Assembly: GCA_031276615.1 (NCBI GenBank)
Contig: JAISND010000128.1
Coordinates: 1-8,012, forward strand
Length of the DNA: 8,012 nucleotides
Reading direction: 5' to 3'
From: Treponema sp.
GTDB lineage: Bacteria; Spirochaetota; Spirochaetia; Treponematales; Breznakiellaceae
Part shown: positions 1-6,749 of the stretch, piece by piece
How positions within the stretch are numbered: position 1 is the stretch's first letter
Layout of the letters: each line of letters begins with the position of its first letter
Notes under the pieces: model-generated
The model's input: only the letters and a program-made list of their open reading frames with translations
What the model was told of the DNA's origin: nothing
Database searches by the model: none
Program-made: the position numbers and the translations under genes

Positions 1-1029
1 GATAACGCCGGAAAAGGCCAGCAGTTTTTCCGCGAACAGATCCCGCCCTTCGGCGCTCCGCAGCAGCCCGGAGACCTCGGCAACAAGTTCCCTGTCAAGG
101 GAGATTTCGGCGGCGCGCGATCCGGCAGGCCCGGCGCCCCGGACCGCCCCGTGCGGCGCGGGGGCGAACAATTCCTCCACGGCCTCAAGGTCGCCGGTAA
201 GCCCCAGGCTGAGGCTTACCGGAATGGAGCCGGGGCCGGGACGGAATTCGGGGGGGGCGCCCGCATCCGGCGGCGCTCCGGCGGCGCTTCGGGAAAGCCC
301 CCCCGCGCGGTAGGCGCTTACCAGACGGCGGGCTTCTTCGGTATCCCTCATAAAGGGAGCGGCCATCCACGCGAGATCGGGATCGGAATCAAGCAGCAAG
401 GGGAGCCGCCCCAGGATGGTATCCATCAGGGCCTGCTCGCCCTCTTCGGGAATTCTGTTCCGGGCATAGCTGAAAAATATTCTCGCCGGACGGGGATCGC
501 GCGGATAGCGATCCAGGGCTTCCGCCATGGCACGGCGGAATTCCGCCGCGCCGGGAAGGCCCCTGAGGGCGGCAAGCCGGAGCGCGGCGGAATCGGCGCT
601 GTCCGAAACCCCGGCCAGCGCCGCAAGGGCGGCCGGATAATTGCGCAGGGTGATAAGCTCCTCCGCCTCAAGCAGCCGCGCCTCGTCCACGCTGTAACGC
701 CGCCAGCGGCCGGCCTCAAGCGCCCTTCCCAGGGCTTCCAGAACGGCCCCGCCGGATTTCCCCTCATGGCGGCGCGCCCTGGCCAGAAGGCAGGAAAGAT
801 CCGACGAAACGCCGCTGAAGTCAGAGGCCCTTTCAAGGGCGGCGAGGGCTTCCTTCCAGCGCCCCCCGGCGACGGCCTGCTCCGCCCAGAGCAGGTAACG
901 ATCCGCGGCCGCCGCGTCTCCCGGCTCTTCGGGGGGAAGCTCTCCCGGAAAAGCGCCGCGGACCTGGGCGGGCACGCCGGGAATCAGCGTGGCGAATAAC
1001 AGTACCGGCAGCAGACGACGGAGATTCAT
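1..1029 (-). CDS. Exported TPR-like repeat protein, C-terminus cut by window edge
   Basis: An open frame of 343 codons runs from an ATG at 1029 to the left edge with no stop, so the C-terminus is missing. The first ~22 residues (MNLRRLLPVLLFATLIPGVPA) form a clear signal peptide: two Arg, a hydrophobic core and a probable signal peptidase I site after VPA. No lipobox Cys is present, so a soluble periplasmic product is expected. Residues ~44-200 are Ala/Leu-rich helical repeats of TPR type, for example the segment with the A-x-x-A-x-x-x-G-x-W-x-x-A-L pattern at ~47-65, and similar helices at ~117-140 and ~160-190. A Pro/Gly-rich stretch at ~250-270 precedes a second segment. The gene starts 10 bases after the ftsH stop and is probably cotranscribed with it. 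The Shine-Dalgarno is weak; the start was chosen for the signal peptide. I do not recognise a named family; a role in envelope protein handling is only inferred from the neighbour. Confidence 0.75.
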   Translation of the reverse strand, partial: MNLRRLLPVLLFATLIPGVPAQVRGAFPGELPPEEPGDAAAADRYLLWAEQAVAGGRWKEALAALERASDFSGVSSDLSCLLARARRHEGKSGGAVLEALGRALEAGRWRRYSVDEARLLEAEELITLRNYPAALAALAGVSDSADSAALRLAALRGLPGAAEFRRAMAEALDRYPRDPRPARIFFSYARNRIPEEGEQALMDTILGRLPLLLDSDPDLAWMAAPFMRDTEEARRLVSAYRAGGLSRSAAGAPPDAGAPPEFRPGPGSIPVSLSLGLTGDLEAVEELFAPAPHGAVRGAGPAGSRAAEISLDRELVAEVSGLLRSAEGRDLFAEKLLAFSGVI

Positions 1030-1039
1030 GGGAGCGCCG

Positions 1040-3019
1040 TCAACCGTCCGCCGGCGCGCCGGGGGTCGTAGCGGCGCCTGTTTCGCCGGGGACAGCGCCG
1101 GACGAAGCGCCGGCCTTCGGGGAAGCCGCCGCCCTGTCCGTCAGCGACGCGGAATTCTCCCTCGGCGGAAGCCCGATAAGTTCCCGTACCTCGTCGTCTA
1201 TCAGAGTTTCACGGCTTATAAGGGCGCCGGCGAGCTTTTCAAGCTCCCCTTTGCGGCTTTCAAGGATCTTCCGCGCGGTTTCCTTTGCCCTGTCGAGAAT
1301 TTCCTGTACCGCCCTGTCAATGCGCCTGGCGGTATCCTCCGAATAGTCCTTGTGCCGGGCTATCTCCTTGCCCAGGAATATCGGTTCATCCTCCTGGCCG
1401 TAGGCGATGGGGCCAAGCTCTTCGGCCATGCCCCATTCGCAGACCATGTGCCGGGCCATGTCGGTGGCCTGCTGAATGTCCTGCTTGGTTCCGGTAGTGG
1501 TTTCATCGTAGAAAAGTTTTTCCGCGATCCAGCCGCCGTAGCAGATAACGATGCGATCCTCTATCCAGCCCCTGGTGCGGCTGTAGCTGTCCTCTTCGGG
1601 AAGGGACATGGCCATGCCGAGGGCGCGGCCGTGGGGTACGATGGTAACCTTATGCAGGGGATCGGCGTTCTTGAGGAAATAGTGAAGCAGGGCATGACCC
1701 GCCTCGTGAATGGCCGTCATGCGCCGTTCCCTGTCGGAAACCACCAGGGTCTTGCGGGCAACGCCCATGAGTATCTTGTCCCGGGCTTCTTCAAAGTCGG
1801 ACATCTCCACCGTCGTCTTGTCCCTGCGCGCGGCAAAAAGGGCGGCCTCGTTCACCAGGTTGGCGATGTCCGCGCCGCTCATGCCCGGCGTTGCCCTCGC
1901 GATACGCGCAAGCTCGACTTCCCCTGCCACGGGGATCTTCGCCGCGTGGATCTGGAGGATCGCTTCCCGTTCCTTGATATCGGGCATGGCGACCACCACC
2001 TGCCGGTCAAAGCGGCCGGGCCGGAGCAGCGCCGGATCAAGAACGTCGGGACGGTTCGTCGCGGCAAGAATGATGACGCCGTCCTTGGAATCAAAACCGT
2101 CCATTTCGACGAGGAGCTGGTTCAGGGTCTGTTCCCTTTCGTCGTGGCCGCCGCCGTAGCCCGCGCCCCTGGTGCGCCCCACCGCGTCAAGCTCGTCAAT
2201 AAAAATGATGCAGGGCGCGCTGCGCCTTCCCTGCTCAAAAAGATCCCGCACGCGGCTCGCGCCGACGCCGACAAACATTTCGACAAAATCGGAACCGGAC
2301 ATGTGGAAGAAGGCAACCCCCGCCTCGCCCGCGACGGCCCGCGCCATGAGGGTCTTTCCGGTACCCGGCATGCCCACAAGAAGCACGCCCTTTGGAATCC
2401 GCGCGCCCATTTTGGTAAACTTCTGCGGGCTTTTCAGAAAGGAAACCACCTCTTCAAGCTCGTACTTGGCGTCCTTCTGGCCGGCCACGTCGGAAAAACT
2501 TACCTTCTTTCCCTCATCCTGATAGCGCTTGGCGCGGCTCTTGCCGAACTGGAAAGCCTTGTTCCCCGATCCCTGCATGTTCCTGAACATAAACCAGATG
2601 AAACCAAAGCCGATAAACCAGGGAAGAAACTCAAGCACGACGCGCCAGGGGCTTATGGGAGTTGACGCTCCGGAAACATTGATGCTCTTCTCCCGCAGCA
2701 CGGAAAGAAGACCCGGATCCTGGTAGGGAATGCGGGTTCTCATCTGCGCGGGCTTTGAAGAGGACGAACCCCTGAGAAAAATATCCATCGTGTCGTTGTC
2801 GTGGATGGTTACGGATTCGATCTGATCCTGCTCAAGAAAACGGGTAAAGTCCGAATAACGAATCTCGTCTATGGTCTGGGTATTGCCCCTGAAAAAATAC
2901 GCGGCAAAGATCCCCGTCATGACGAGAAAAAACACGAGGGCAAAACCGTTCGGCCTTCTCCCCTGCAGATTGGGACGGGGCCTCTGCTCCGGCTGTCTGC
3001 TGTTTTGGCTGTTAAACAT
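1040..3019 (-). CDS. ftsH: ATP-dependent zinc metalloprotease FtsH
   Basis: FtsH is the membrane-anchored AAA+ protease that extracts and degrades misassembled membrane proteins and some soluble regulators, working as a cytoplasm-facing hexamer. The product is 659 aa. It has a first membrane helix at ~26-42, an extracytoplasmic domain, a second helix at ~125-145, a Walker A (GMPGTGKT, 216-223), a pore loop FVEMFVG (245-251), a Walker B (IIFIDE, 271-276), the second region of homology with Arg fingers R333 and R336, the zinc site HEAGH (438-442) and the third zinc ligand Asp ~514 in TTGTKQD. The C-terminus ends in an Ala/Gly/Pro tail. I start at the ATG at 3019, which overlaps the tilS stop by 8 bases and has a GGGGG stretch upstream. 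An in-frame ATG at 3076 adds 19 residues without a ribosome binding site and is disfavoured. The second Walker A residue is Met instead of the usual Pro. The gene is complete and appears functional. Confidence 0.97.
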   Translation of the reverse strand: MFNSQNSRQPEQRPRPNLQGRRPNGFALVFFLVMTGIFAAYFFRGNTQTIDEIRYSDFTRFLEQDQIESVTIHDNDTMDIFLRGSSSSKPAQMRTRIPYQDPGLLSVLREKSINVSGASTPISPWRVVLEFLPWFIGFGFIWFMFRNMQGSGNKAFQFGKSRAKRYQDEGKKVSFSDVAGQKDAKYELEEVVSFLKSPQKFTKMGARIPKGVLLVGMPGTGKTLMARAVAGEAGVAFFHMSGSDFVEMFVGVGASRVRDLFEQGRRSAPCIIFIDELDAVGRTRGAGYGGGHDEREQTLNQLLVEMDGFDSKDGVIILAATNRPDVLDPALLRPGRFDRQVVVAMPDIKEREAILQIHAAKIPVAGEVELARIARATPGMSGADIANLVNEAALFAARRDKTTVEMSDFEEARDKILMGVARKTLVVSDRERRMTAIHEAGHALLHYFLKNADPLHKVTIVPHGRALGMAMSLPEEDSYSRTRGWIEDRIVICYGGWIAEKLFYDETTTGTKQDIQQATDMARHMVCEWGMAEELGPIAYGQEDEPIFLGKEIARHKDYSEDTARRIDRAVQEILDRAKETARKILESRKGELEKLAGALISRETLIDDEVRELIGLPPRENSASLTDRAAASPKAGASSGAVPGETGAATTPGAPADG

Positions 3020-4439
3020 GTATACCCCCGGTATCTGAGGCCGTTTCAAAACCAGCCGGGTTTTGAAACCGCTCATCTGTCACAGTTTTTCGGACAGGCT
3101 GCTGTTCCCCGATAAGGACGAAGCAGAGCCGCCCGGAATCCGCCTCCGCGCGGGATTCGGCGTCCCCGCGGAACAGGGGCGCCGCGCCTGTAATGGCGGC
3201 GATTCCCCTCCTGTCAAGAACGCTCAGGAGTTCCGGATTCTTTGTCCCCCCGGCCGGAACAAGACGCCTGCCCCCTTTCACGACGCAATCGCCGCCCAGC
3301 ACAGGTCTGACAAGCAGGGGAAGGCAGGCAAAAAACCCCGGCCTTCGGGGCGGCTCCGCTTCAGGTCCGGCTCCTTCGGCTTCTCTATACAAACCCGGTT
3401 TGACTTCAATAGTTACCCGTTTCAGCTTATATAAGCCCGGCTCTTTAATCAACAGCGCAAAGCCGCTCTCCGAAACCGCCGCCTTCGGGGGGGAAAGGAT
3501 CAGGAGCGAAGCCTCCCGGCGTATCCGCAGGGGGCCAAGATCCGCCGCGGAACACCCGCCCCGGCAGAAACGGCGCAGGACAGCCCGCCTTGTCGCGGCG
3601 GCGCTTTCCCCGCGCAGAAGCCGGTCAATGGCCTGGAAGAGGGCCTCTTCCCGGATAAGGGGCGGCTGGGAAAAAAAAGCGGCGGCGGCGGTGCGCAATT
3701 CCGCGGCCTTCCCCCGGCCGGCCCCTTCCCAGCACACCCTGCGCAGGGCTTCCCCGGCGATAAAATCCGCGGTCAGGGCCTGGGTCTCCGCCAGCGCTTC
3801 CAGGGCGCGCTTCCAGCGGGGGAAAAGCCCGTCCAGCCGGGGAACAAGACAGTTCCGCACGCGGTTACGGAAAAAGCGGTTGTCCGCGTTGGTGGAGTCC
3901 GTTCTGTAGGGGATGTTTTTTTCCCCAAGGTACCGGAGAACGTCGGCGCGGTCCAATCCAAGGAGGGGCCGCAGCAGCGGCCCCCGCCGCCGCGGCATGG
4001 CGGCAAGGCCCGCCGGACCCGAACCCCGCAAAACGCGCATCAGGACGGTCTCACGCAGGTCGTCGGCGGTATGGGCCGTCAGAATACACACGTCCCTGCC
4101 GTATTCGGCCGCGAGCCGCCGCGCCTCCCTGGCCAGGATACGGCGGCGGTAAAGACGCGCCGCGGCCTCAATGCCCGTACCCAGGCGCCGGGCGGCCTCC
4201 GCGATTTTACCCGGGGGGACGGATACGACCCGGCAGGGCACCGCGAGTTTTTCGCAGAGCCCGAGCACGAAACCTGCGTCCCCCCGGCTTTCTCCGGCGG
4301 GCCGCAGGCCGTGCTCCACATGCAGACAGCGCAGAACGAAGCAGCCCCCCGCGGCCCGCGGCGCGGCATCCCGCAGCGCGGCAAGGGCGGCAAGCATCGC
4401 CGTCGAATCGGCGCCGCCTGAAACCTCGGCAAGGAACAC
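3012..4439 (-). CDS. tilS: tRNA(Ile)-lysidine synthetase TilS
   Basis: TilS converts C34 of the CAU-anticodon tRNA-Ile to lysidine with ATP and lysine, so that it reads AUA. Visible family motifs, numbered from the GTG at 4439, are the PP-loop SGGADS (7-12), HVEHGLR (40-46), EAAAR (91-95), the LTAHTADDL...ETVLMRVLRGSG block (120-141), RPLL (157-160), DSTN (181-184) and RNRVRN (191-196). A TilS-specific C-terminal region follows, and the frame ends at 3012 (475 aa). The start is uncertain. GTG 4439 leaves only six residues before the PP-loop, while the family usually has 20-35. The 21 codons upstream (4502-4440) read like a normal TilS N-terminus but contain no ATG, GTG or TTG. Coordinates given here are the conservative choice. 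The gene overlaps ftsH by 8 bases, suggesting translational coupling. Confidence 0.95.
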   Translation of the reverse strand: MFLAEVSGGADSTAMLAALAALRDAAPRAAGGCFVLRCLHVEHGLRPAGESRGDAGFVLGLCEKLAVPCRVVSVPPGKIAEAARRLGTGIEAAARLYRRRILAREARRLAAEYGRDVCILTAHTADDLRETVLMRVLRGSGPAGLAAMPRRRGPLLRPLLGLDRADVLRYLGEKNIPYRTDSTNADNRFFRNRVRNCLVPRLDGLFPRWKRALEALAETQALTADFIAGEALRRVCWEGAGRGKAAELRTAAAAFFSQPPLIREEALFQAIDRLLRGESAAATRRAVLRRFCRGGCSAADLGPLRIRREASLLILSPPKAAVSESGFALLIKEPGLYKLKRVTIEVKPGLYREAEGAGPEAEPPRRPGFFACLPLLVRPVLGGDCVVKGGRRLVPAGGTKNPELLSVLDRRGIAAITGAAPLFRGDAESRAEADSGRLCFVLIGEQQPVRKTVTDERFQNPAGFETASDTGGIHV

Positions 4440-4502
4440 CGCCCCCGCCGGAGAATCTTCCAGGGCGGCGGCGACACGGGATTCGAAATCGCTTGTTTTC
4501 GT
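4440..4502 (-). other. tilS: Probable N-terminal coding part of tilS with an ACG first codon
   Basis: The 21 codons between the rplY stop (TAA, 4505-4503) and GTG 4439 are open and in frame with both genes. From ACG 4502 they read TKTSDFESRVAAALEDSPAG and then run into the VFLAEVSGGADS strand-loop. This resembles the amphipathic helix that precedes the PP-loop in TilS proteins. The first codon, ACG, lies 5 bases after an AAAAGG stretch that could act as a Shine-Dalgarno. If this codon were ATG the protein would be a normal ~496 aa TilS. Possible explanations are a rare ACG (or internal CTG) start, readthrough of the rplY stop, a sequencing error or mutation, or a genuine short form starting at GTG 4439. 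Confidence 0.5.
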
Positions 4503-5180
4503 TTAGGCCTTTTGCTCCCCGGCGGGCGCGCCCGCGGCGGGGCCTGTGCCCGCGGCCGCGGGTGCGGCGCCGGGAGCCGCCGCCGCCGCGGCTGCGGCGG
4601 CTTCAGCCTCGGCGGGAGCAGCGGCCTCGGCCTTGGCAAACTTCACCAGGGCCACAACCTGATCGGGGTTGGAAACAAGACGCACGCCTTCGGCAAGGGG
4701 AATATCCCGGACATGGAAGGACTGGTTGGCCTTCAGCCCGGAAATATCGACCTCTATCCGCTCCGGCAGATCCTTGGGCAGACATTCCACTTCGATTTCG
4801 TGCAGGGGAGACTCAAGGACGCCCCCTTCACGCACGCCGACGGGATTCCCCTTGAGGTGGATCGAAACCCTGGCGCGCAGGGCGGTACCGCTTTCAACCT
4901 CGTAAAAATCAATATGGACAATGCTTCCGTTGACGATATTGCGCTGGGTATCCTTTACAAAGGCATCGTAGGGCTTGCCCTCGACATCGACCTTGACAAT
5001 GGTACTCTCCGAAATACTCTTGACCTGGTTGGCAAATTCCTGGGCGTCAAGGTCTATGGATATTGCCTTGCCTGCCCTCCCGTAAAGCACCGCCGGAATA
5101 CGGCCGCCCCTGCGCATGCGGCGGGCCTGGGCGGAACCCGTGCCCTGACGATTCCTTGCGGATAAAACAACCTGACTCAT
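4503..5180 (-). CDS. rplY: 50S ribosomal protein L25 / general stress protein Ctc
   Basis: This is the two-domain L25/TL5/Ctc type of 5S rRNA-binding protein of the large subunit, 225 aa. Residues ~1-95 form the L25 core, with RIPAVLYG at 28-35 and IVHIDFYEV at 87-95. Residues ~98-182 form the TL5-type beta domain (GVREGGVLE at 115-123, ECLPKDLPE at 132-140). Residues ~183-225 are an Ala/Pro/Gly low-complexity tail, a common embellishment of this family in GC-rich bacteria. The ATG at 5180 has a good Shine-Dalgarno, GAGGTG at 5191-5186 (minus strand), 5 bases upstream. The stop abuts the tilS N-terminal region with no gap, so rplY heads a tight cluster with tilS and ftsH. pth, which sits next to ctc in Borrelia and Bacillus, is not here. 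A perfect inverted repeat lies just upstream and may control expression. Confidence 0.96.
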   Translation of the reverse strand: MSQVVLSARNRQGTGSAQARRMRRGGRIPAVLYGRAGKAISIDLDAQEFANQVKSISESTIVKVDVEGKPYDAFVKDTQRNIVNGSIVHIDFYEVESGTALRARVSIHLKGNPVGVREGGVLESPLHEIEVECLPKDLPERIEVDISGLKANQSFHVRDIPLAEGVRLVSNPDQVVALVKFAKAEAAAPAEAEAAAAAAAAAPGAAPAAAGTGPAAGAPAGEQKA

Positions 5181-5205
5181 TTCAACACCTCGTTAATAAA
5201 ATAGA

Positions 5206-5234
5206 GTTGTTCAAAACTTCAGTTTTTGAACAAC
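5206..5234 (-). terminator. Perfect 11-bp hairpin before rplY: terminator or leader element
   Basis: GTTGTTCAAAA at 5206-5216 is perfectly complementary to TTTTGAACAAC at 5224-5234, with a 7-base loop. On the minus strand the stem is followed by a T-rich run (TCTATTTTATT) about 15 bases before the rplY Shine-Dalgarno. This could be a weak intrinsic terminator for the tRNA-Gln transcript, an attenuator in the rplY leader, or a protein-binding palindrome. Only 3 of 11 pairs are G-C, so termination would be weak and readthrough into rplY is likely. It is AT-rich within GC-rich surroundings. Confidence 0.45.
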
Positions 5235-5264
5235 AACCACTAAAAATACCGCAATTTAGCAGCC

Positions 5265-5320
5265 TTCGAACCCTGCCTGATCCAAAGGCCCAAGCCTTTA
5301 CTGGGACGACAGGGTTCGAA
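5265..5320. repeat. Inverted repeat pairing the tRNA-Gln T-arm with its 3' trailer
   Basis: TTCGAACCCTG at 5265-5275 and CAGGGTTCGAA at 5310-5320 form a perfect 11-bp inverted repeat. The right arm is the T-loop and 3' T-stem of tRNA-Gln. Nested within is a perfect 6-bp hairpin, AAAGGC (5284-5289) with GCCTTT (5294-5299), starting two bases after the tRNA 3' end; the two structures are centred within one base of each other. In the precursor RNA the trailer could therefore compete with tRNA folding. Six bases of the repeat (TTCGAA) are self-palindromic, so chance is not excluded. Confidence 0.5.
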
Positions 5321-5372
5321 CCTGTGAATGCCGGAGCCAAAACCCGGTGGCTTACCTCTTGCCTACGTCCCA
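5301..5372 (-). tRNA. trnQ: tRNA-Gln (anticodon TTG)
   Basis: A 72-nt cloverleaf can be folded by hand. The acceptor stem is TGGGACG/CGTCCCA (7 bp). The D-arm is GGC-AAGAGGTAA-GCC. The anticodon arm is CCGGG-TTTTGGC-TCCGG (one G-T pair), placing TTG at 34-36. The variable region is CATTC, and the T-arm is ACAGG-TTCGAAC-CCTGT. The discriminator is G. CCA is not encoded; the next bases are TAA, so CCA must be added after processing. The sequence closely resembles other bacterial tRNA-Gln, including the CCGG...CCGGCATTC block. The first pair is U1-A72, the identity element read by GatCAB, consistent with charging through Glu-tRNA-Gln as expected for organisms without GlnRS (inference). It lies between spoVG and rplY, with its own promoter. 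Confidence 0.96.
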
Positions 5373-5382
5373 ATGAAGCGAC

Positions 5383-5412
5383 AGTATAGCACAGGAGGCA
5401 GAATCGTTTCAA
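5383..5412 (-). promoter_or_regulatory. Strong sigma-70-type promoter for tRNA-Gln
   Basis: On the minus strand, TTGAAA (5412-5407) is followed after 18 bases by TATACT (5388-5383). The -10 box is preceded by TGC, giving an extended -10 (TGnTATACT). The -10 box ends 10 bases before the first tRNA nucleotide, so transcription would start a few bases upstream of the mature 5' end. Since no other good promoter is visible before rplY, readthrough from here may also drive the rplY-tilS-ftsH cluster. Confidence 0.75.
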
Positions 5413-5453
5413 TTGAGCAAACCGCAAGAGAACGTAAATTTTCAGTCCGGCCG

Positions 5454-5735
5454 CTATATTTCTACGGAAGGATCGTCCGGAACAGCGCCGGAATCGTACT
5501 TGTCCAGAATTTTCTTCTGAAGTTCCCCGCGGAATTCGGGGTGGATCGGATGGGCCACATCCTTATATTCCCCTGCCCGTGTTTTCCGGCTCGGCATGGC
5601 AATAAAAATCCCGCTCTTGCCTGCTATGATTTTAACATTGTGTACAACAAAGCAGTCGTCAAATGTAACCGTTACATACGCTTTCAGCTTGCCCTCGCCA
5701 GCCACCTTACGGACCCTAATGTCTGTTATCTCCAT
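5454..5735 (-). CDS. spoVG: SpoVG family nucleic-acid-binding regulator
   Basis: The product is a 93-aa SpoVG. This family is small, dimeric and binds DNA and RNA; it influences cell division, sporulation or virulence genes in Firmicutes and gene expression in Borrelia. The sequence matches along its length: MEITDIRVRKV at the N-terminus, FVVHNVKII (29-37), the signature GIFIAMPSRKT (42-52), GEYKDVAHPI (55-64) and the C-terminal helix RGELQKKILDKY (69-80). The C-terminal DNA-binding region after it is short and acidic (SGAVPDDPSVEI). The ATG at 5735 has a strong Shine-Dalgarno, AAGGAG (5748-5743), 7 bases upstream. The gene begins 36 bases after the ispE stop, so the two probably share a transcript. 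Next downstream is the tRNA-Gln promoter; I see no clear intrinsic terminator between. Confidence 0.97.
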   Translation of the reverse strand: MEITDIRVRKVAGEGKLKAYVTVTFDDCFVVHNVKIIAGKSGIFIAMPSRKTRAGEYKDVAHPIHPEFRGELQKKILDKYDSGAVPDDPSVEI

Positions 5736-5771
5736 GGCGCGTCTCCTTTTTGACGGTCCAAATAATATGTT

Positions 5772-6749
5772 TTATTTTAATACCGTATTGGCTCCGCGCG
5801 CAAGGGGAAATGTTAATTTAACAAAATTCCAGTCTTTTAAAAGAAATTTTTCCGCTTTTTCCGCTTTTTTCCGATCGGTAAAGACCCCGAAACAGGTAGA
5901 ACCCGAGCCGGAAAGGGAAGAAAAATCCGCCCCCAGTTCATCCAGCCCGGAAAGGATTCGCCGGTACGCCGCGGCCTGTTCCGCCAGGGCCCCGTTCCTC
6001 CCGCCGTTTTTTCCGGCCTCCAGGAAAACCCGCAGAAAGTCGTTTTCATAGGGCCAGTTCCGGGGATTTCCGGAGAGGGCTTCGGTCAGGGACGCCCGTT
6101 CTTCCCGCAGGGGCTTCGGTTTCAGGCCGGAAAAATCCGCCGGCGCCGGCTCGCCCCCGTTCCCGCGGCACTGGTCAAGAAGCCGGAAGGCCGCGGCGGT
6201 GGCGCTGGGAAAACCGGGGTTGACCAGCACAATGGCCGGTTTGGGGCTTTCCAGGGGCAGCAAATCCTCGCCCCGGCCGGCAGCCCAGGCGGCGCCGGTT
6301 TCCGCAAGGAAAAAAGGTACGTCGCTGCCCAAAGAAGCGGCCATTTCAAGGAGGGCGGCTTTCCCCAGGGGCATGCCGCAGAGGGCGTTCATGGCCAAAA
6401 GGCTTGAAGCGGCATTTGAGGAACCCCCGCCCAGCCCTCCGCCGGGGGGGATTCGCTTTTCCACACGTACCCGAATCCCCCGTGCGCAGCCGGTTTTCTC
6501 CCTGAAAAGGGAAATTGCCCTGAAAATGATGTTTTTTTCGGGGGGAAGCGTCTCCGCGCCGCCGGTTCCCGGCAGGGGACAGTGAATTTCAGGGCTTCCC
6601 TCCCCGTCAAGGAGCTCGAAATTCAGGGTGTCGCCGAAACGGAGGGCCAAAAAAATGCTTTCCAGTTCGTGGAAGCCGTCGGGGCGAAGGTTTCCGACCC
6701 GGAGGTGAAGATTTATCTTGGCCGGCGCTTCGATGGTCAGTCGGGACAT
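5772..6749 (-). CDS. ispE: 4-diphosphocytidyl-2-C-methyl-D-erythritol kinase IspE
   Basis: IspE phosphorylates CDP-methylerythritol at the 2-hydroxyl with ATP, the fourth step of the MEP route to isoprenoids; it is a cytoplasmic GHMP kinase. The 325-aa product shows PAKINLHLRV (9-18, catalytic Lys 11), PDGFHELESIF (23-33), the ATP loop PPGGGLGGGSSNAA (101-114), GSDVPFF with the catalytic Asp at 143 and the C-terminal GHMP motif SLSGSGSTCFG (278-288). It is longer than E. coli IspE (283 aa), with apparent insertions around 48-70 and 193-222. The frame is open to an ATG at 6914, but homology begins at MSRLTIEAPAKINL, so I start at 6749. No good Shine-Dalgarno precedes this ATG; TGGTACACT, 5 bases upstream, could be an extended -10 of a leaderless transcript. 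It is divergent from the acidic-protein gene and followed by spoVG. Confidence 0.96.
   Translation of the reverse strand: MSRLTIEAPAKINLHLRVGNLRPDGFHELESIFLALRFGDTLNFELLDGEGSPEIHCPLPGTGGAETLPPEKNIIFRAISLFREKTGCARGIRVRVEKRIPPGGGLGGGSSNAASSLLAMNALCGMPLGKAALLEMAASLGSDVPFFLAETGAAWAAGRGEDLLPLESPKPAIVLVNPGFPSATAAAFRLLDQCRGNGGEPAPADFSGLKPKPLREERASLTEALSGNPRNWPYENDFLRVFLEAGKNGGRNGALAEQAAAYRRILSGLDELGADFSSLSGSGSTCFGVFTDRKKAEKAEKFLLKDWNFVKLTFPLARGANTVLK

Noticed and set aside
151..999. Plus-strand open frame of 282 codons at the left
   Set aside because: It lies opposite the signal-peptide-bearing minus-strand frame that is open from 1029 to the edge. Its product is Gly/Arg-rich shadow sequence.
989..2665. 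Long plus-strand open frame (558 codons) opposite ftsH
   Set aside because: It is the reverse complement of a certain ftsH; the composition is that of a GC-rich antisense shadow, with no recognisable domain and no ribosome binding site of note.
3020..3076. 19-residue N-terminal extension of FtsH
   Set aside because: It has no ribosome binding site before ATG 3076 and would overlap tilS by 65 bases. ATG 3019 gives the normal FtsH length and an 8-base stop/start overlap typical of coupled genes.
4512..5165. Plus-strand open frame opposite rplY
   Set aside because: It is antisense to a clear L25/Ctc gene and its translation has no family features.
5265..5320. Phage or island attachment site at tRNA-Gln
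   Set aside because: The repeated T-arm segment is inverted, not direct, and no integrase or foreign-looking genes are nearby.
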